NCBI RefSeq assembly: GCF_001905595.1
Contig: NZ_LIXI01000001.1
Coordinates: 496,001 to 560,000 of the forward strand
Reading direction: 5' to 3'
Origin: Streptomyces sp. CB00316
GTDB taxonomy: Bacteria; Actinomycetota; Actinomycetes; Streptomycetales; Streptomycetaceae
Length of the DNA stretch: 64,000 bases
Shown: piece after piece, positions 1 through 9,384 of the stretch
Numbering within the stretch: position 1 is the first letter of the stretch
Layout of the letters: the number at the start of each line of letters is the position of its first letter
Position numbers and translations under genes: made by a program
The notes under the pieces: generated by a model
What the model saw: the letters and a program-made list of their open reading frames with translations, nothing else
What the model was told of the DNA's origin: nothing
Databases searched by the model: none

Positions 1-1931
1 TGGCCAAGCTCTCCGCCCCGCGCCGCGTCTGGGCCTCGGCCGAACGCGACCGGCAGGTGCGCGGCTCCGGCCGCCGGGCCCACGTCCTGGTAGCCCTGGA
101 CGCCACCGCCGTGTACACGGTGTGGAAGCTGGCCCAGATGAACCGGAGGGCCCACGCCGTCTTCGGTATCGCGCCCGCCCTCAAGGCGGTCGAGGACCGC
201 CGCGAACGGCCGCTGCACTACGCCCTGCGGGCCGTCACCCGGAGCGTTCCGACCCCGGCCACAGCCGCCCGGACCACCAAGCGGGCCGCCCGGCGCGTGG
301 TCGGCGGGGCGCTGCGCCGCGCCTCCTCCCCGTCCGTCGTGCGCACCTCGCTCGGCGCCAAGTCGTGGCGCGGGGTGGTGGCCGCGCCGAAGGTGCCGGA
401 CCGGCTGCGGGCCAAGCTGGCCCGACGCATCAGCATGAGCATGACCGAAGGCGGCCGCCGGGCCGGCGCCGCCCTGGTGCTGAAGGACGCCGCCCGGCTC
501 ACCGCTGACCGGGCCCTGCGCGCGGACCTGCTCGCCGAGGCCGCCCGGGCGGACCTGGAGCGCGGCCACGACGACGCGGCGCTGCGCCGCTCCGCGTACG
601 AGGCGGCGCTCGCGACCGCCGACCGGTGGTACGCGAAGGGCGACACGAAGAGGGCCGCGGCCTCGCTCTCCTCGGCGCTCACCCTCGCCTTCCCCCGGGC
701 CGTGCACTTCGACTCGCTGACCTCGCCGCTGGCCGAGGACCCCGCGGGCTACCTGGCACCGTTCCGCGCGAGCACCGCCTTCCAGGCCATGACCGCGCCG
801 CGCGGCCGTGCGGCGCCCGCCGCCGCCCCACCGGTCGGCCGGCCGCTGCGGCTGCTGGTCACGACATACTCCAACGCCAACTTCCTGCAGGCGATCCGCG
901 ACCGGTACGGCGACCACCCGGGCGTCGAGATCCGCTTCCTGGAGGTGAAGGAGGACGAGACGCTGCGGCCGCTGGCGCGCGGCGCCCAGCGGATGATGGA
1001 GTACGCCCTCGGCGGCCGGCCCGGCTTCGGCGACCAGGCCGAGGAGGCGCTCCGGCCCCATCTGGACTGGGCGGACACGGTGTTCGTCGACTGGTGTACC
1101 AACGCCGCGGCGCTGTTCACGCTGGTGGACCCGGGCACCACCCGGATCGTCGTACGGCTGCACAGCTACGAGGCGTTCACCCTCTGGCCGCACCTGATGG
1201 ACCTGGACCGTGTCGACGACCTGGTCTTCGTCGGGGACCACCTGCGCGACCTGGTCGCCGACTGCCTGCCGCGGCTGCGGGAGCCGGGCGCACCGGCGCT
1301 GCACGTCATCGCCAACGCCATGGACCTGGAGCGGTTCCGGCGTGCGAAGAGCGGCAGCGACACCCGCTTCACCATCGGCCTGATCGGGGCGGGCGTCGTC
1401 GCCAAGGACCCGCGGTGGGCCGTCGAGGTCCTGCGCTTGCTGCGGGAACACGACGAGCGCTACCGCCTGGTAGTCATCGGCGACGGTCTGGACCGCAAGG
1501 CCAGCGCCGCGGCCCGCGCCTACGACGACCTGCTCCAGCGGGACCTGGCCGAGCTGGAGCCCGCCGGAGCGGTCCAACTGCTGGGGCGCACCGAGGACGT
1601 GCCGGGCGCGCTCACCGGAGTCGGGGTGATCCTCAGCAGTTCGGTGCGGGAGAGCTTCCACTGCGGCCTGGTCGAGGGCGCCGCCAGCGGCGCGCTTCCG
1701 GTGGTCCGCGACTGGCCGTTCTTCGCGGGCAAGGAGCACGGCGCCCGGACGCTCTTCCCCGCCGACTGGGTGGTCGGCTCCCCGAGGGAGGCCGCGGACC
1801 GCATCCTCGCGCTGACTGCGACGGACGAGGCGTGGCGCAAGGCGACGGCCGACGCGGCGGAGCACGCGCTGACGACCTGGAACTGGCCGGTGATCAGCCC
1901 CGGGTTCGACCGGTTGCTGCTGGAGGGCTGA
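1..1931 (+). CDS. GT4-like glycosyltransferase, 5' end outside the window
   Basis: The reading frame is open from the first bases of the window (bases 3-5 encode Ala), so the true start may lie upstream. Bases 1-2 are TG, so base 0 could also complete an ATG/GTG. A GTG at 57 would give 624 aa. The N-terminal ~260 residues are basic/Ala-rich and helical. From about residue 270 (PLRLLVTTYSNANFL) a GT-B type fold begins. The second half has the donor-side pattern of GT4 enzymes: IGLIGAGVVAKDP, RYRLVVIGDGLD, VQLLGRTEDV and ESFHCGLVEGAASGALPVV (acidic pair region). It probably transfers a sugar in cell-wall polymer assembly, judged by the CDP-ribitol and TagF-like genes downstream. The acceptor and sugar cannot be inferred. 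No signal peptide or membrane segment is seen in the visible part. Confidence 0.8.
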   Translation, partial: AKLSAPRRVWASAERDRQVRGSGRRAHVLVALDATAVYTVWKLAQMNRRAHAVFGIAPALKAVEDRRERPLHYALRAVTRSVPTPATAARTTKRAARRVVGGALRRASSPSVVRTSLGAKSWRGVVAAPKVPDRLRAKLARRISMSMTEGGRRAGAALVLKDAARLTADRALRADLLAEAARADLERGHDDAALRRSAYEAALATADRWYAKGDTKRAAASLSSALTLAFPRAVHFDSLTSPLAEDPAGYLAPFRASTAFQAMTAPRGRAAPAAAPPVGRPLRLLVTTYSNANFLQAIRDRYGDHPGVEIRFLEVKEDETLRPLARGAQRMMEYALGGRPGFGDQAEEALRPHLDWADTVFVDWCTNAAALFTLVDPGTTRIVVRLHSYEAFTLWPHLMDLDRVDDLVFVGDHLRDLVADCLPRLREPGAPALHVIANAMDLERFRRAKSGSDTRFTIGLIGAGVVAKDPRWAVEVLRLLREHDERYRLVVIGDGLDRKASAAARAYDDLLQRDLAELEPAGAVQLLGRTEDVPGALTGVGVILSSSVRESFHCGLVEGAASGALPVVRDWPFFAGKEHGARTLFPADWVVGSPREAADRILALTATDEAWRKATADAAEHALTTWNWPVISPGFDRLLLEG

Positions 1932-1941
1932 GCGGCGGACC

Positions 1942-2556
1942 TCAGGGGGCCGGCGCGACCCGCTGCTCCCTGAGGGCCCCGTCCTCCTCCTCGTACACCG
2001 CCCCGCTCTGCGGGCACTCCCACACCCCCGGCTCACGCTCGCGGGCCACCAGGCGCACACCGCTGCGGCCCACCCAGCCGATCCGCCGGGCCGGTACGCC
2101 GACGACCAGGGCGAAGTCCGGGACGTCCTTGGTCACCACGGCGCCCGCCGCGACCATGGCCCACCGGCCGATCCGCACGGGCGCGACACAGACGGACCGC
2201 GCACCGAGCGACGCGCCCTCGGCGACCTTGACGCCCACGGCCTCCCAGTCGCCGCCGCGCTTCTGCCTGCCGTCGGGGTCCACGGAGCGCGGGTACTGGT
2301 CGTTGGTGAGGACCACCGCCGGGCCGACGAAGACACCGTCGCCGAGCTCGGCGGGCTCGTAGACGAGGGCGAAGTTCTGCAGCTTGACGTTGTCGCCGAT
2401 GCGTACGCCGCTGCCGACGTAGGCACCGCGTCCGACGACACAGCCCTCGCCGAGCTTCGCGCCCTCACGGATCTGCGCCAGTTCCCAGATGCTGCTGCCC
2501 GCACCGATCTCGGCACTCTCGTCGACCTGGGCGGTGGGCTGGACCCTGTAGTTCAC
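1942..2556 (-). CDS. Left-handed beta-helix acyl/acetyltransferase (WbbJ-like)
   Basis: The 204-aa product starts at GTG 2556 ([15 protein letters not shown]), with GGAAGG 8 nt upstream; the frame is open further upstream but lacks an SD there. The sequence is built of hexapeptide repeats ([49 protein letters not shown]) typical of left-handed beta-helix acyltransferases, and resembles sugar N-acetyltransferases of surface polysaccharide loci. The C-terminal ~40 residues ([21 protein letters not shown]) form an appendix with one Cys. It lies convergent to the upstream glycosyltransferase (10 bp between stops) and divergent from rplU. It probably decorates an amino sugar of a wall or surface glycan; the substrate is inferred only from context. 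Confidence 0.78.
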   Translation of the reverse strand: MNYRVQPTAQVDESAEIGAGSSIWELAQIREGAKLGEGCVVGRGAYVGSGVRIGDNVKLQNFALVYEPAELGDGVFVGPAVVLTNDQYPRSVDPDGRQKRGGDWEAVGVKVAEGASLGARSVCVAPVRIGRWAMVAAGAVVTKDVPDFALVVGVPARRIGWVGRSGVRLVAREREPGVWECPQSGAVYEEEDGALREQRVAPAP

Positions 2557-2593
2557 GTGCTGCGCCTTCCGGGAGGTACCTGCTCGTCCGGCG

Positions 2594-2599
2594 AGCATA
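2594..2599 (-). promoter_or_regulatory. Candidate -10 box of the acyltransferase gene
   Basis: The minus-strand hexamer TATGCT is a good -10 match and lies ~38 nt before the GTG start. No convincing -35 is visible 17-18 bp upstream. Confidence 0.4.
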
Positions 2600-2654
2600 C
2601 GGTTTTTCCCGCCGGGCCCCGCCGTTCGCGGGGTGGAGGCGCCTCCACCCCGGT

Positions 2655-2683
2655 TTGACCCCCACACCCCCGCCCCGTAACCT
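2655..2683 (+). promoter_or_regulatory. rplU-rpmA promoter (TTGACC-N17-TAACCT)
   Basis: The -35 TTGACC (2655-2660), 17-bp spacer and -10 TAACCT (2678-2683) make a near-consensus housekeeping sigma promoter. Predicted transcription start is about 2690, giving an untranslated leader of ~170 nt before rplU, which is unusually long and could hold ribosomal-protein control. This is the most notable content of the 302-bp gap between the acyltransferase and rplU. Confidence 0.72.
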
Positions 2684-2858
2684 TGAGCCTCGGTGTGTTT
2701 CCTTAACGCACCTACCCCTGAGCACATCCCTCCCGGTAACGGTCGGTGTTCGCGCCGTCCGCCAGGAGAGGCCGCTCATCCTTCCGGATCGCCCCGGGCC
2801 CCGGCCCGCGCGAGCGGCTGGCATCAGGGGATCCGTTCCGAGCGAGAGAGAGATCCGC

Positions 2859-3179
2859 GTGTACGCCATCGTGCGCAGCGGTGGTCGCCAGCACAAGGTA
2901 GCTGTCGGCGACATCGTTGAGGTTGACAAGATTTCCACTGCCAAGGTTGGCGACACGGTCGAGCTCTCGACCCTGCTCGTTGTCGACGGTGACGCGGTCA
3001 CCAGCGACCCGTGGGTGCTCGACGGCATCAAGGTCACGGCTGAGATCGTGGACCACCACAAGGGCGCGAAGATCGACATCCTTCGCTACAAGAACAAGAC
3101 CGGCTACCGCCGTCGCCAGGGTCACCGCCAGCAGTACACGGCGATCAAGGTCACCGGTATCCCCGCGGCTGCGAAGTAA
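2859..3179 (+). CDS. rplU: 50S ribosomal protein L21
   Basis: The 106-aa product starts at GTG 2859 ([18 protein letters not shown]), preceded by a purine-rich GAGAGAGAG stretch. The length is normal for bacterial L21. The N-terminal [10 protein letters not shown] and C-terminal [12 protein letters not shown] (23S rRNA contacts) are hallmark L21 sequences. It is a large-subunit protein binding 23S rRNA. rpmA follows after 14 bp and obg after a hairpin, the usual rplU-rpmA-obg arrangement. Codon use is less extreme in G/C than in surrounding genes (more TT/GT-ending codons such as GTT), typical of highly expressed genes. Confidence 0.97.
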   Translation: MYAIVRSGGRQHKVAVGDIVEVDKISTAKVGDTVELSTLLVVDGDAVTSDPWVLDGIKVTAEIVDHHKGAKIDILRYKNKTGYRRRQGHRQQYTAIKVTGIPAAAK

Positions 3180-3193
3180 GGGACTGAGAACAC

Positions 3194-3451
3194 ATGGCAC
3201 ACAAGAAGGGCGCATCGTCCACTCGGAACGGGCGCGATTCCAATGCTCAGCGGCTCGGCGTGAAGCGCTTCGGCGGTCAGGCCGTCAACGCCGGTGAGAT
3301 CCTGGTCCGCCAGCGTGGCACCCACTTCCACCCGGGCACGGGCGTCGGCCGTGGCGGCGACGACACGCTGTTCGCGCTGACCGCCGGTGCGGTGGAGTTC
3401 GGTACGCACCGTGGCCGCAAGGTCGTGAACATCGTTCCGCTCGCCGTCTGA
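3194..3451 (+). CDS. rpmA: 50S ribosomal protein L27
   Basis: The 85-aa product starts [19 protein letters not shown], the conserved L27 N-terminus that reaches toward the peptidyl-transferase centre, so no N-terminal cleavage extension of the Firmicute type is present. The core [21 protein letters not shown] is fully conserved. It is co-transcribed with rplU (14-bp gap) and followed by a strong hairpin before obg. Confidence 0.97.
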   Translation: MAHKKGASSTRNGRDSNAQRLGVKRFGGQAVNAGEILVRQRGTHFHPGTGVGRGGDDTLFALTAGAVEFGTHRGRKVVNIVPLAV

Positions 3452-3487
3452 GTTTCCCGACGCGCGCAGAACGGCACACAGCACCTT

Positions 3488-3540
3488 CCGAGGGCGGATC
3501 TCAGCTTTCCCGGCGAACGGGGAAGCGGGTCCGCCCTCGG
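3488..3540 (+). terminator. Hairpin between rpmA and obg
   Basis: A perfect 11-bp inverted repeat (3488-3498 with 3530-3540) encloses a second 8-bp stem (GCTTTCCC with GGGGAAGC, one wobble). There is no long T-tract, as is common in Streptomyces. It may terminate or partially attenuate transcription into obg. Confidence 0.7.
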
Positions 3541-3595
3541 CGTGTTACGACAGAGACAATTCCGTATTTTCCTGCTGTACCTGGAGGCACCAACC

Positions 3596-5032
3596 ATGAC
3601 CACCTTCGTGGACCGCGTCGAGCTGCATGCCGCCGCGGGTAACGGAGGCCACGGCTGCGCCTCCGTACACCGTGAGAAGTTCAAGCCGCTGGGCGGCCCC
3701 GACGGGGGCAACGGCGGACGGGGCGGCGATGTGATCCTCGTCGTCGAGCAGTCCGTGACCACGCTGCTGGACTACCACCACAGCCCTCACCGCAAGGCCA
3801 CCAACGGCCAGCCCGGCGCCGGTGACAACCGTTCCGGCAAGGACGGCCAGGACATGGTCCTGCCCGTGCCCGACGGCACCGTCGTCCTCGACAAGGCCGG
3901 GAACGTGCTCGCCGACCTCGTCGGCCAGGGCACCACCTTCGTCGCCGGCCAGGGCGGCCGCGGCGGTCTCGGCAACGCGGCACTCGCCTCCGCCCGCCGC
4001 AAGGCGCCCGGCTTCGCGCTGCTCGGTGAGCCGGGGGAGAGCCGGGACATCGTCCTGGAGCTCAAGACCGTCGCCGACGTTGCCCTCGTGGGGTACCCGA
4101 GCGCGGGCAAGTCCTCGCTGATCTCGGTGCTCTCCGCGGCCAAGCCGAAGATCGCGGACTACCCCTTCACCACGCTCGTCCCGAACCTCGGTGTCGTCAC
4201 CGCCGGTTCGACCGTCTACACCGTCGCCGACGTCCCGGGCCTCATCCCCGGCGCCAGCCAGGGCAAGGGCCTCGGCCTGGAGTTCCTCCGCCACGTCGAG
4301 CGCTGCTCGGTGCTCGTGCACGTCCTGGACACCGCGACGCTGGAGTCCGACCGTGACCCCGTCTCCGACCTCGACATGATCGAGGAGGAGCTGCGGCTCT
4401 ACGGCGGCCTGGACGACCGGCCCCGCATCGTCGCCCTCAACAAGATCGACATCCCGGACGGCCAGGACCTCGCCGACATGATCCGCCCCGACCTGGAGGC
4501 CCGCGGCTACCGCGTCTTCGAGGTCTCCGCGATCGCGCACAAGGGCCTCAACGAGCTCTCCTACGCGCTCGGCGGGATCATCGCCGAGGCGCGTGCCGCC
4601 AAGCCGAAGGAGGAGGCGACCCGCATCGTCATCCGTCCCAAGGCCGTCGACGACGCGGGCTTCACCGTCACCCTGGACGACCAGGGCATCTACCGGGTGC
4701 GCGGCGAGAAGCCCGAGCGCTGGGTGCGCCAGACCGACTTCAACAACGACGAGGCCGTCGGCTACCTCGCGGACCGGCTCAACCGCCTCGGCGTCGAGGA
4801 CGCCCTGATGAAGGCGGGCGCCCGGGCCGGCGACGGTGTGGCGATCGGACCCGAGGAGAACGCGGTCGTCTTCGACTGGGAGCCGACCGTGACGGCCGGC
4901 GCCGAGATGCTCGGCCGCCGCGGCGAGGACCACCGCCTGGAGGAGCCGCGCCCCGCGGCGCAGCGCCGCCGGGACCGTGACTCCGAGCGCGACGACGCGG
5001 AGAAGGAGTACGACGAGTTCGACCCCTTCTAG
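3596..5032 (+). CDS. obg: GTPase Obg (CgtA), ribosome assembly
   Basis: The 478-aa product starts at ATG 3596 ([18 protein letters not shown]) with CTGGAGG 9 nt upstream; an in-frame ATG 54 bp earlier has no SD. Three domains are seen: the glycine-rich Obg fold (1-160, [14 protein letters not shown]), the G domain (about 160-330) with P-loop GYPSAGKSS, switch I DYPFTTL, G3 DVPGLI and G4 NKID, and the C-terminal OCT domain (about 350-425) followed by an acidic tail ending [10 protein letters not shown]. Obg acts late in 50S assembly and in growth control. In Streptomyces, Obg is known to influence differentiation. It ends at a strong hairpin at 5071-5110. Confidence 0.97.
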   Translation: MTTFVDRVELHAAAGNGGHGCASVHREKFKPLGGPDGGNGGRGGDVILVVEQSVTTLLDYHHSPHRKATNGQPGAGDNRSGKDGQDMVLPVPDGTVVLDKAGNVLADLVGQGTTFVAGQGGRGGLGNAALASARRKAPGFALLGEPGESRDIVLELKTVADVALVGYPSAGKSSLISVLSAAKPKIADYPFTTLVPNLGVVTAGSTVYTVADVPGLIPGASQGKGLGLEFLRHVERCSVLVHVLDTATLESDRDPVSDLDMIEEELRLYGGLDDRPRIVALNKIDIPDGQDLADMIRPDLEARGYRVFEVSAIAHKGLNELSYALGGIIAEARAAKPKEEATRIVIRPKAVDDAGFTVTLDDQGIYRVRGEKPERWVRQTDFNNDEAVGYLADRLNRLGVEDALMKAGARAGDGVAIGPEENAVVFDWEPTVTAGAEMLGRRGEDHRLEEPRPAAQRRRDRDSERDDAEKEYDEFDPF

Positions 5033-5070
5033 GACCGGTCCGACCCCTCCAAGGGCGCACCGGCTCCATG

Positions 5071-5110
5071 ACCGGACGGCTCGACTCCGTATGGAGTCCG
5101 GCCGTCCGGT
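5071..5110 (+). terminator. Terminator hairpin after obg
   Basis: ACCGGACGGC (5071-5080) pairs perfectly with GCCGTCCGGT (5101-5110). An inner GACTCC/GGAGTC stem closes on a 4-nt loop. Together they form a near-continuous ~17-bp stem ~40 bp past the obg stop. Confidence 0.8.
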
Positions 5111-5178
5111 AGCGTCCGGGCGGATATGCGGTGGTCCGGCCGTCCCGGCGGGTCGCTCAAGGGCGGCGCAAGGGCGAC

Positions 5179-5202
5179 AGATGTGCAGATTATGCAACAT
5201 CT
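5179..5202. promoter_or_regulatory. Imperfect palindrome upstream of the CDP-ribitol synthase gene
   Basis: AGATGTGCA-N5-TGCAACATCT is a near-perfect dyad (one extra A on the right). It sits ~170 bp before the next gene in the 260-bp gap that follows the obg terminator. It has the size and spacing of a dimeric-regulator operator. No convincing -35/-10 pair was found in the rest of this gap. Confidence 0.35.
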
Positions 5203-5370
5203 CTGCGGATCGGATCACTCGCGTACCGGACCCGGGCCGTCCAACCTCCCTGGCCAGAGGGTGAACTACCGGTTCTCACGGGGGAGCGACGGACGGCGTC
5301 CACCTTGCGAGACGGTCACGGAGAGTGCGAGCATCGCGCTGTTCCCCCGTCATAGCAAGGTAGGTCGTCT

Positions 5371-6870
5371 GTGTCTGAGCCGCACGAAGCCAAGCCCCGG
5401 ACTACCGCGGTCGTACTCGCCGGTGGCACCGGGCAGCGCGTGGGACTGTCGATCCCCAAGCAGCTGCTGAAGATCGCCGGCAAGGCGGTCATCGAGCACA
5501 CGCTGGCCATCTTCGAGAACGCCGAGGACATCGACGACGTCATCGTGCTCATGGCACCCGGCTTCCTACCCGACGTCGAGAAGATCGTCGCCAGGGCCCA
5601 GCTGACCAAGGTCACGCGCGTCATCGAGGGCGGCAACACCCGCAACGAGACGACGGAGCGTGCCATCGCGGCCCTCGGCGAGGGCCTGGCCGAGGGCGAG
5701 GACCGCAACGTCCTCTTCCACGACGCGGTGCGCCCGCTGCTGTCACAGCGTGTGATCAGGGACTGCATCGACGCCCTCGACCGCTACCAGGCCGTCGACG
5801 TCGCCATCCCCTCCGCGGACACGATCATCGTGACCCGCACCCACGGCGGGGACGGGGAGTTCATCACCGAGGTTCCCGACCGCTCCCGACTGCGCCGCGG
5901 CCAGACCCCGCAGGCGTTCAAGCTCTCCACGATCCGCAAGGCGTACCGGATCGCGGCGGGAGACCCCAACTTTCAGGCGACCGACGACTGTTCGGTGGTC
6001 CTCAAGTACCTCCCCGACGTGCCGATCTACGTGGTCGCGGGCGACGAGTACAACATGAAGGTCACCCAGCCGGTCGATGTCTTCATCACCGACAAACTCT
6101 TCCAGCTCGCCTCCACCGCCGCCCCGCGCCAGGCCGACGAGGCCGCCTACCGTGAGCTGCTCTCCGGTAAGACCCTCGTCGTCTTCGGCGGTTCGTACGG
6201 GATCGGCGCCGACATCGCGGCGCTGGCCGAGAGCCACGGCGCGAGCGTCTACGCGCTGGGCCGGTCCACCACCGGCACGCACGTGGAGAACCCGGACCAC
6301 ATCGAAGAAGCGCTCGCCAAGGCGCGCGCCGAGACCGGCCGCATCGACTACGTCATCAACACCGCGGGCGTCCTGCGCATCGGCAAGCTGGCCGAGACGG
6401 ACAACGCGACGATCCAGGAAGCCCTGAACGTCAACTACCTGGCCCCCGTCCAGATCGCGCGCGCCTCCTACAAGTACCTCGTCGAGACCCGGGGCCAGCT
6501 GCTGCTCTACACCTCCAGCAGCTACACCCGCGGCCGCGCCGAGTACAGCCTCTACTCCTCCACCAAGGCCGCGATGGTCAACCTGACCCAGGCGCTCGCC
6601 GACGAGTGGGCGGGCGAGGGGATCCGCGTCAACTGCGTCAACCCGGAGCGGACCGCGACGCCGATGCGCACCAAGGCGTTCGGCCAGGAGCCGGAGGGCT
6701 CACTGCTCTCCTCGGAGGCCGTGGCGCACACCTCGCTGGACGTGCTGCTCTCCGACATGACCGGTCACGTCGTCGACGTACGGCAGCAGGACCCCACGGC
6801 CGAAGCCTCGGCGTCCTCCGGGTTCGAGCAGGCCCTGGCCTACGCGCTGGACCGGCAAGGGGATGTGTAA
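5371..6870 (+). CDS. Bifunctional CDP-ribitol synthase (cytidylyltransferase + SDR reductase)
   Basis: The 499-aa product starts at GTG 5371 with AAGGTAGG upstream. Residues ~8-235 are an IspD/TarI-type cytidylyltransferase (VVLAGGTGQRVGLSIPKQ, then DAVRPLLS). Residues ~265-490 are a short-chain dehydrogenase with the Rossmann motif GGSYGIG and the catalytic pair in YSSTK (about Y395, K399). This fusion is the architecture of the Haemophilus Bcs1/Acs1 enzymes, which reduce ribulose 5-phosphate to ribitol 5-phosphate and activate it as CDP-ribitol. The product would feed the two TagF-like polymerases downstream, pointing to a ribitol-phosphate-containing wall polymer. An MEP-pathway IspD role is unlikely given the fusion and the context. 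Confidence 0.83.
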   Translation: MSEPHEAKPRTTAVVLAGGTGQRVGLSIPKQLLKIAGKAVIEHTLAIFENAEDIDDVIVLMAPGFLPDVEKIVARAQLTKVTRVIEGGNTRNETTERAIAALGEGLAEGEDRNVLFHDAVRPLLSQRVIRDCIDALDRYQAVDVAIPSADTIIVTRTHGGDGEFITEVPDRSRLRRGQTPQAFKLSTIRKAYRIAAGDPNFQATDDCSVVLKYLPDVPIYVVAGDEYNMKVTQPVDVFITDKLFQLASTAAPRQADEAAYRELLSGKTLVVFGGSYGIGADIAALAESHGASVYALGRSTTGTHVENPDHIEEALAKARAETGRIDYVINTAGVLRIGKLAETDNATIQEALNVNYLAPVQIARASYKYLVETRGQLLLYTSSSYTRGRAEYSLYSSTKAAMVNLTQALADEWAGEGIRVNCVNPERTATPMRTKAFGQEPEGSLLSSEAVAHTSLDVLLSDMTGHVVDVRQQDPTAEASASSGFEQALAYALDRQGDV

Positions 6871-6895
6871 TAATTCCTGACCATTGTGTGTATAA

Positions 6896-6932
6896 GGGCC
6901 TCTGTCATCGCTTAGCGCGACGGCAGAGGCCC
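6896..6932 (+). terminator. Hairpin after the CDP-ribitol synthase gene
   Basis: GGGCCTCTG (6896-6904) pairs perfectly with CAGAGGCCC (6924-6932), with a further partial inner stem. It lies 26 bp past the stop and separates this gene from the polymerase gene. Confidence 0.72.
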
Positions 6933-7007
6933 GTGTTCGTGAAGTCTTGGCATCACACTTTCCTCCATGCGTGAATCCGACCGGCATCCCCCTGGAGCAG
7001 GTTCTTC

Positions 7008-9227
7008 GTGATTTCGACAGCTATTCGCCTGGCCCGTGTGGGCAGCAGGTCAGAACTCGCGGCAGCGTTGTTGATGGGGCTGGGATATCCCTGCGTCATG
7101 CTCGCCGCGCTCCTTCCGAACATCTGGTTCTTCGCGGCGGCCGCGGCTGTCACGTATGCCGCGGACTGGTATCTGCACCAGCGGGGGAGCCATCTGATCA
7201 ACCAGCTCGGCAAGGTGCGGGCCGGACCGTCCATCCGCTTCCTGCTGCGCCAGCTCATGCTCGTCCTGCTGCTGGCCCGGATGGGCCTCGCCGAGGAGCC
7301 GCTCTTCTACACGGCGGTCGCCTGCTTCCTGATCTTCTACGGTCTGCAGGCCCCGCAGGGCGCGGTAACGACCCTGATCTGGCTGCGCCGCACCATGCCG
7401 GTCGTCACCCGCAACGTGGACCTGCACTCCGTGCGCATCCCCGACGCCCCGCCAGGTGCGCTGCTGCGCCGCTCAGGCGAGAAGATGCTGCACCTCGACA
7501 TCGCGGCGATGGCCGGCATCCTGATCGCCGCCGGGACCGGCGAGGACAGGGTCGGCTACGTCGGCGCCGCGCTCACCCTGCTGCTCGCCCTGGTCTACAT
7601 CGTGGCGCTCATCCCGTACATGCGGCGCAGCCGTCTGGTGCCCCCGGTCGCCGCCGTGCTCAAGGCCGTCGACACCTGGCTGCGCGAGTACCAGCCGACC
7701 GTGGTGCTCTACTTCTCCGGCTCCAACGAGTCCGCCTACCAGGGCAACATGTGGCTGGAGACGATGGCCCGCGTCGAAGGCCGGCCGCTGATCGTCATGC
7801 GCGAGCGCAACCTGGTCCCGCAACTGGCCGAGACCTCCGTCCCGGTGCTCTGTGTCCCGGCGGGCACGCACCTGATGAACCTGGACCTCTCCTCGGCCCG
7901 GGTCTGCCTGTATCCCGCCAACGTCGGCAAGAACATCCACATCCTGCGCGTGCCGACCATGAAGCACGTCTTCATCGGCCACGGCGACAGCGACAAACTC
8001 GCCAGTGTCAACCCGTACTCCAAGGTCTACGACGAGGTCTGGACGGCCGGCCGGGCCGGCCGCGACCGCTACGCGCTGGCCGACGTGGGCGTCCGGGACG
8101 AGGACATCGTCGAGGTGGGCCGCCCGCAGCTGGAGTCCATCACGACCTGGACGGGTGCGCCTCGGAACCCCATTCCGACCGTGCTGTACGCCCCCACCTG
8201 GGAGGGCTGGGACGACAACCCCGGCAACACCTCCCTGCTCCTGGCGGGCGAGAACATCGTGCGTCGGCTGCTCGCCGCCGACGACCCGGTCCGGATCATC
8301 TACAAGCCGCACCCCTTCACCGGCATCCGCAGCCGCCAGGCCAAGGCCGTCGACGCCAAGATCCGGGCGATGCTGGGGAAGGCGGCCGCCGAGCGCGCCA
8401 CCGAGCCCCGCTGGGTGGAGGAGGCCGAGCGGACGGCCGCCGAGCGGAGCGCCGCCCAGGCCGAGCTGGTACGGATCAACGCCCGCCTCGCGGAGCTCGC
8501 GGTCGTCGGCCGCGCCGGCGGGGACGAGGCGGAGGAGTCGCGGGTCTCGCTCGCCGACCCCGCCCGCGAGGCGGAGGCGGCACAGCTGCTGGCCGCGTGG
8601 AGCGAGGCCTACTGGCGTTCCTTCGGCTGGTGGGAGCACCGTACGGCGGTGGGCGCGGAGCCCAAGCTGTACGACTGTTTCAACGAGTCCGACGCCCTGG
8701 TCTCGGACATCTCCAGCGTGGTCTCCGACTTCATCGCGAGCGGCAAGCCGTACGCGGTCACGGACTCCGCGGCGCTCGGAGCCGAGGAGTTCCGGCGGCA
8801 GAACACCGCCGTACGGGCCGCGGTCATCCTGTCCAACAGCGCCGAGGAGCTCGACGAGCTGCTGGCCGCCGTCGCGGACCCGGCCGCCGATGTGCTGGCC
8901 GGGGCGCGCCGCGAGCTGAAGTCGTACCTCCTGGGCCCGGACGAGCCGACCTCCATGGAGCGGTTCAACGCCGCCGTACGGGCGCTCGCCGCCAAGGCCG
9001 AGGCCCGCAACGCCGGTGTCGCCCAGCGGCTCGGCGATCAGGTCATCGCCGTCCCGGACCGTGAGGCGGCCGCCGGCGACGGCGTCGTCCCGGGCGAGCC
9101 GGAGCTGCCGGCCGAGGCCGCTGTGGCGGACCCGGACGCGGTGGGCGTCTCCGCGGTGGCGCCGCAGGCAGCGGTGGAGGCTGCGGCGGAGACCGCGGTC
9201 ACCGAAGGGGCCTCACCGGCACGCTGA
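7008..9227 (+). CDS. TagF-like CDP-glycerol/ribitol phosphotransferase with N-terminal membrane domain
   Basis: The 739-aa product starts at GTG 7008 with GGAG 9 nt upstream. Residues 1-205 contain about five to six hydrophobic segments (for example LAAALLMGLGYPCVMLAALL, WFFAAAAAVTYAADW), unusual for TagF/TagB, which are normally peripheral. The C-terminal half is a Glyphos_transf-type domain: FIGHGDSDK (His near 325), PTVLYAPTWEG, IIYKPHPFTG and a diverged SDISSVVSDF (about 566-575). An Ala/Glu-rich helical insertion (about 450-535) separates the last two motifs, and the C-terminal ~80 residues are low complexity. It likely polymerises or primes polyol-phosphate wall polymer at the membrane. 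The polyol (glycerol or ribitol) is not decidable, but the CDP-ribitol gene upstream favours ribitol. Confidence 0.8.
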   Translation: MISTAIRLARVGSRSELAAALLMGLGYPCVMLAALLPNIWFFAAAAAVTYAADWYLHQRGSHLINQLGKVRAGPSIRFLLRQLMLVLLLARMGLAEEPLFYTAVACFLIFYGLQAPQGAVTTLIWLRRTMPVVTRNVDLHSVRIPDAPPGALLRRSGEKMLHLDIAAMAGILIAAGTGEDRVGYVGAALTLLLALVYIVALIPYMRRSRLVPPVAAVLKAVDTWLREYQPTVVLYFSGSNESAYQGNMWLETMARVEGRPLIVMRERNLVPQLAETSVPVLCVPAGTHLMNLDLSSARVCLYPANVGKNIHILRVPTMKHVFIGHGDSDKLASVNPYSKVYDEVWTAGRAGRDRYALADVGVRDEDIVEVGRPQLESITTWTGAPRNPIPTVLYAPTWEGWDDNPGNTSLLLAGENIVRRLLAADDPVRIIYKPHPFTGIRSRQAKAVDAKIRAMLGKAAAERATEPRWVEEAERTAAERSAAQAELVRINARLAELAVVGRAGGDEAEESRVSLADPAREAEAAQLLAAWSEAYWRSFGWWEHRTAVGAEPKLYDCFNESDALVSDISSVVSDFIASGKPYAVTDSAALGAEEFRRQNTAVRAAVILSNSAEELDELLAAVADPAADVLAGARRELKSYLLGPDEPTSMERFNAAVRALAAKAEARNAGVAQRLGDQVIAVPDREAAAGDGVVPGEPELPAEAAVADPDAVGVSAVAPQAAVEAAAETAVTEGASPAR

Positions 9228-9384
9228 GGCGCGGACGGACCGAACTGTCCGAAAGGGATGCAACCCCGACAGCTACCCGTAGGTCTTCCTGAGGGAGGGA
9301 TGTACGGGTCGTTCGGCGTGTCGGTGTGTAGAAGGTACATATCGGGCATTCCATGTTCTTTCGTGATGAAATTGATGGGTGCAT

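Noticed and set aside
5371..6060. IspD of the MEP isoprenoid pathway
   Set aside because: Fusion to an SDR reductase and the neighbouring TagF-like genes fit CDP-ribitol synthesis instead.
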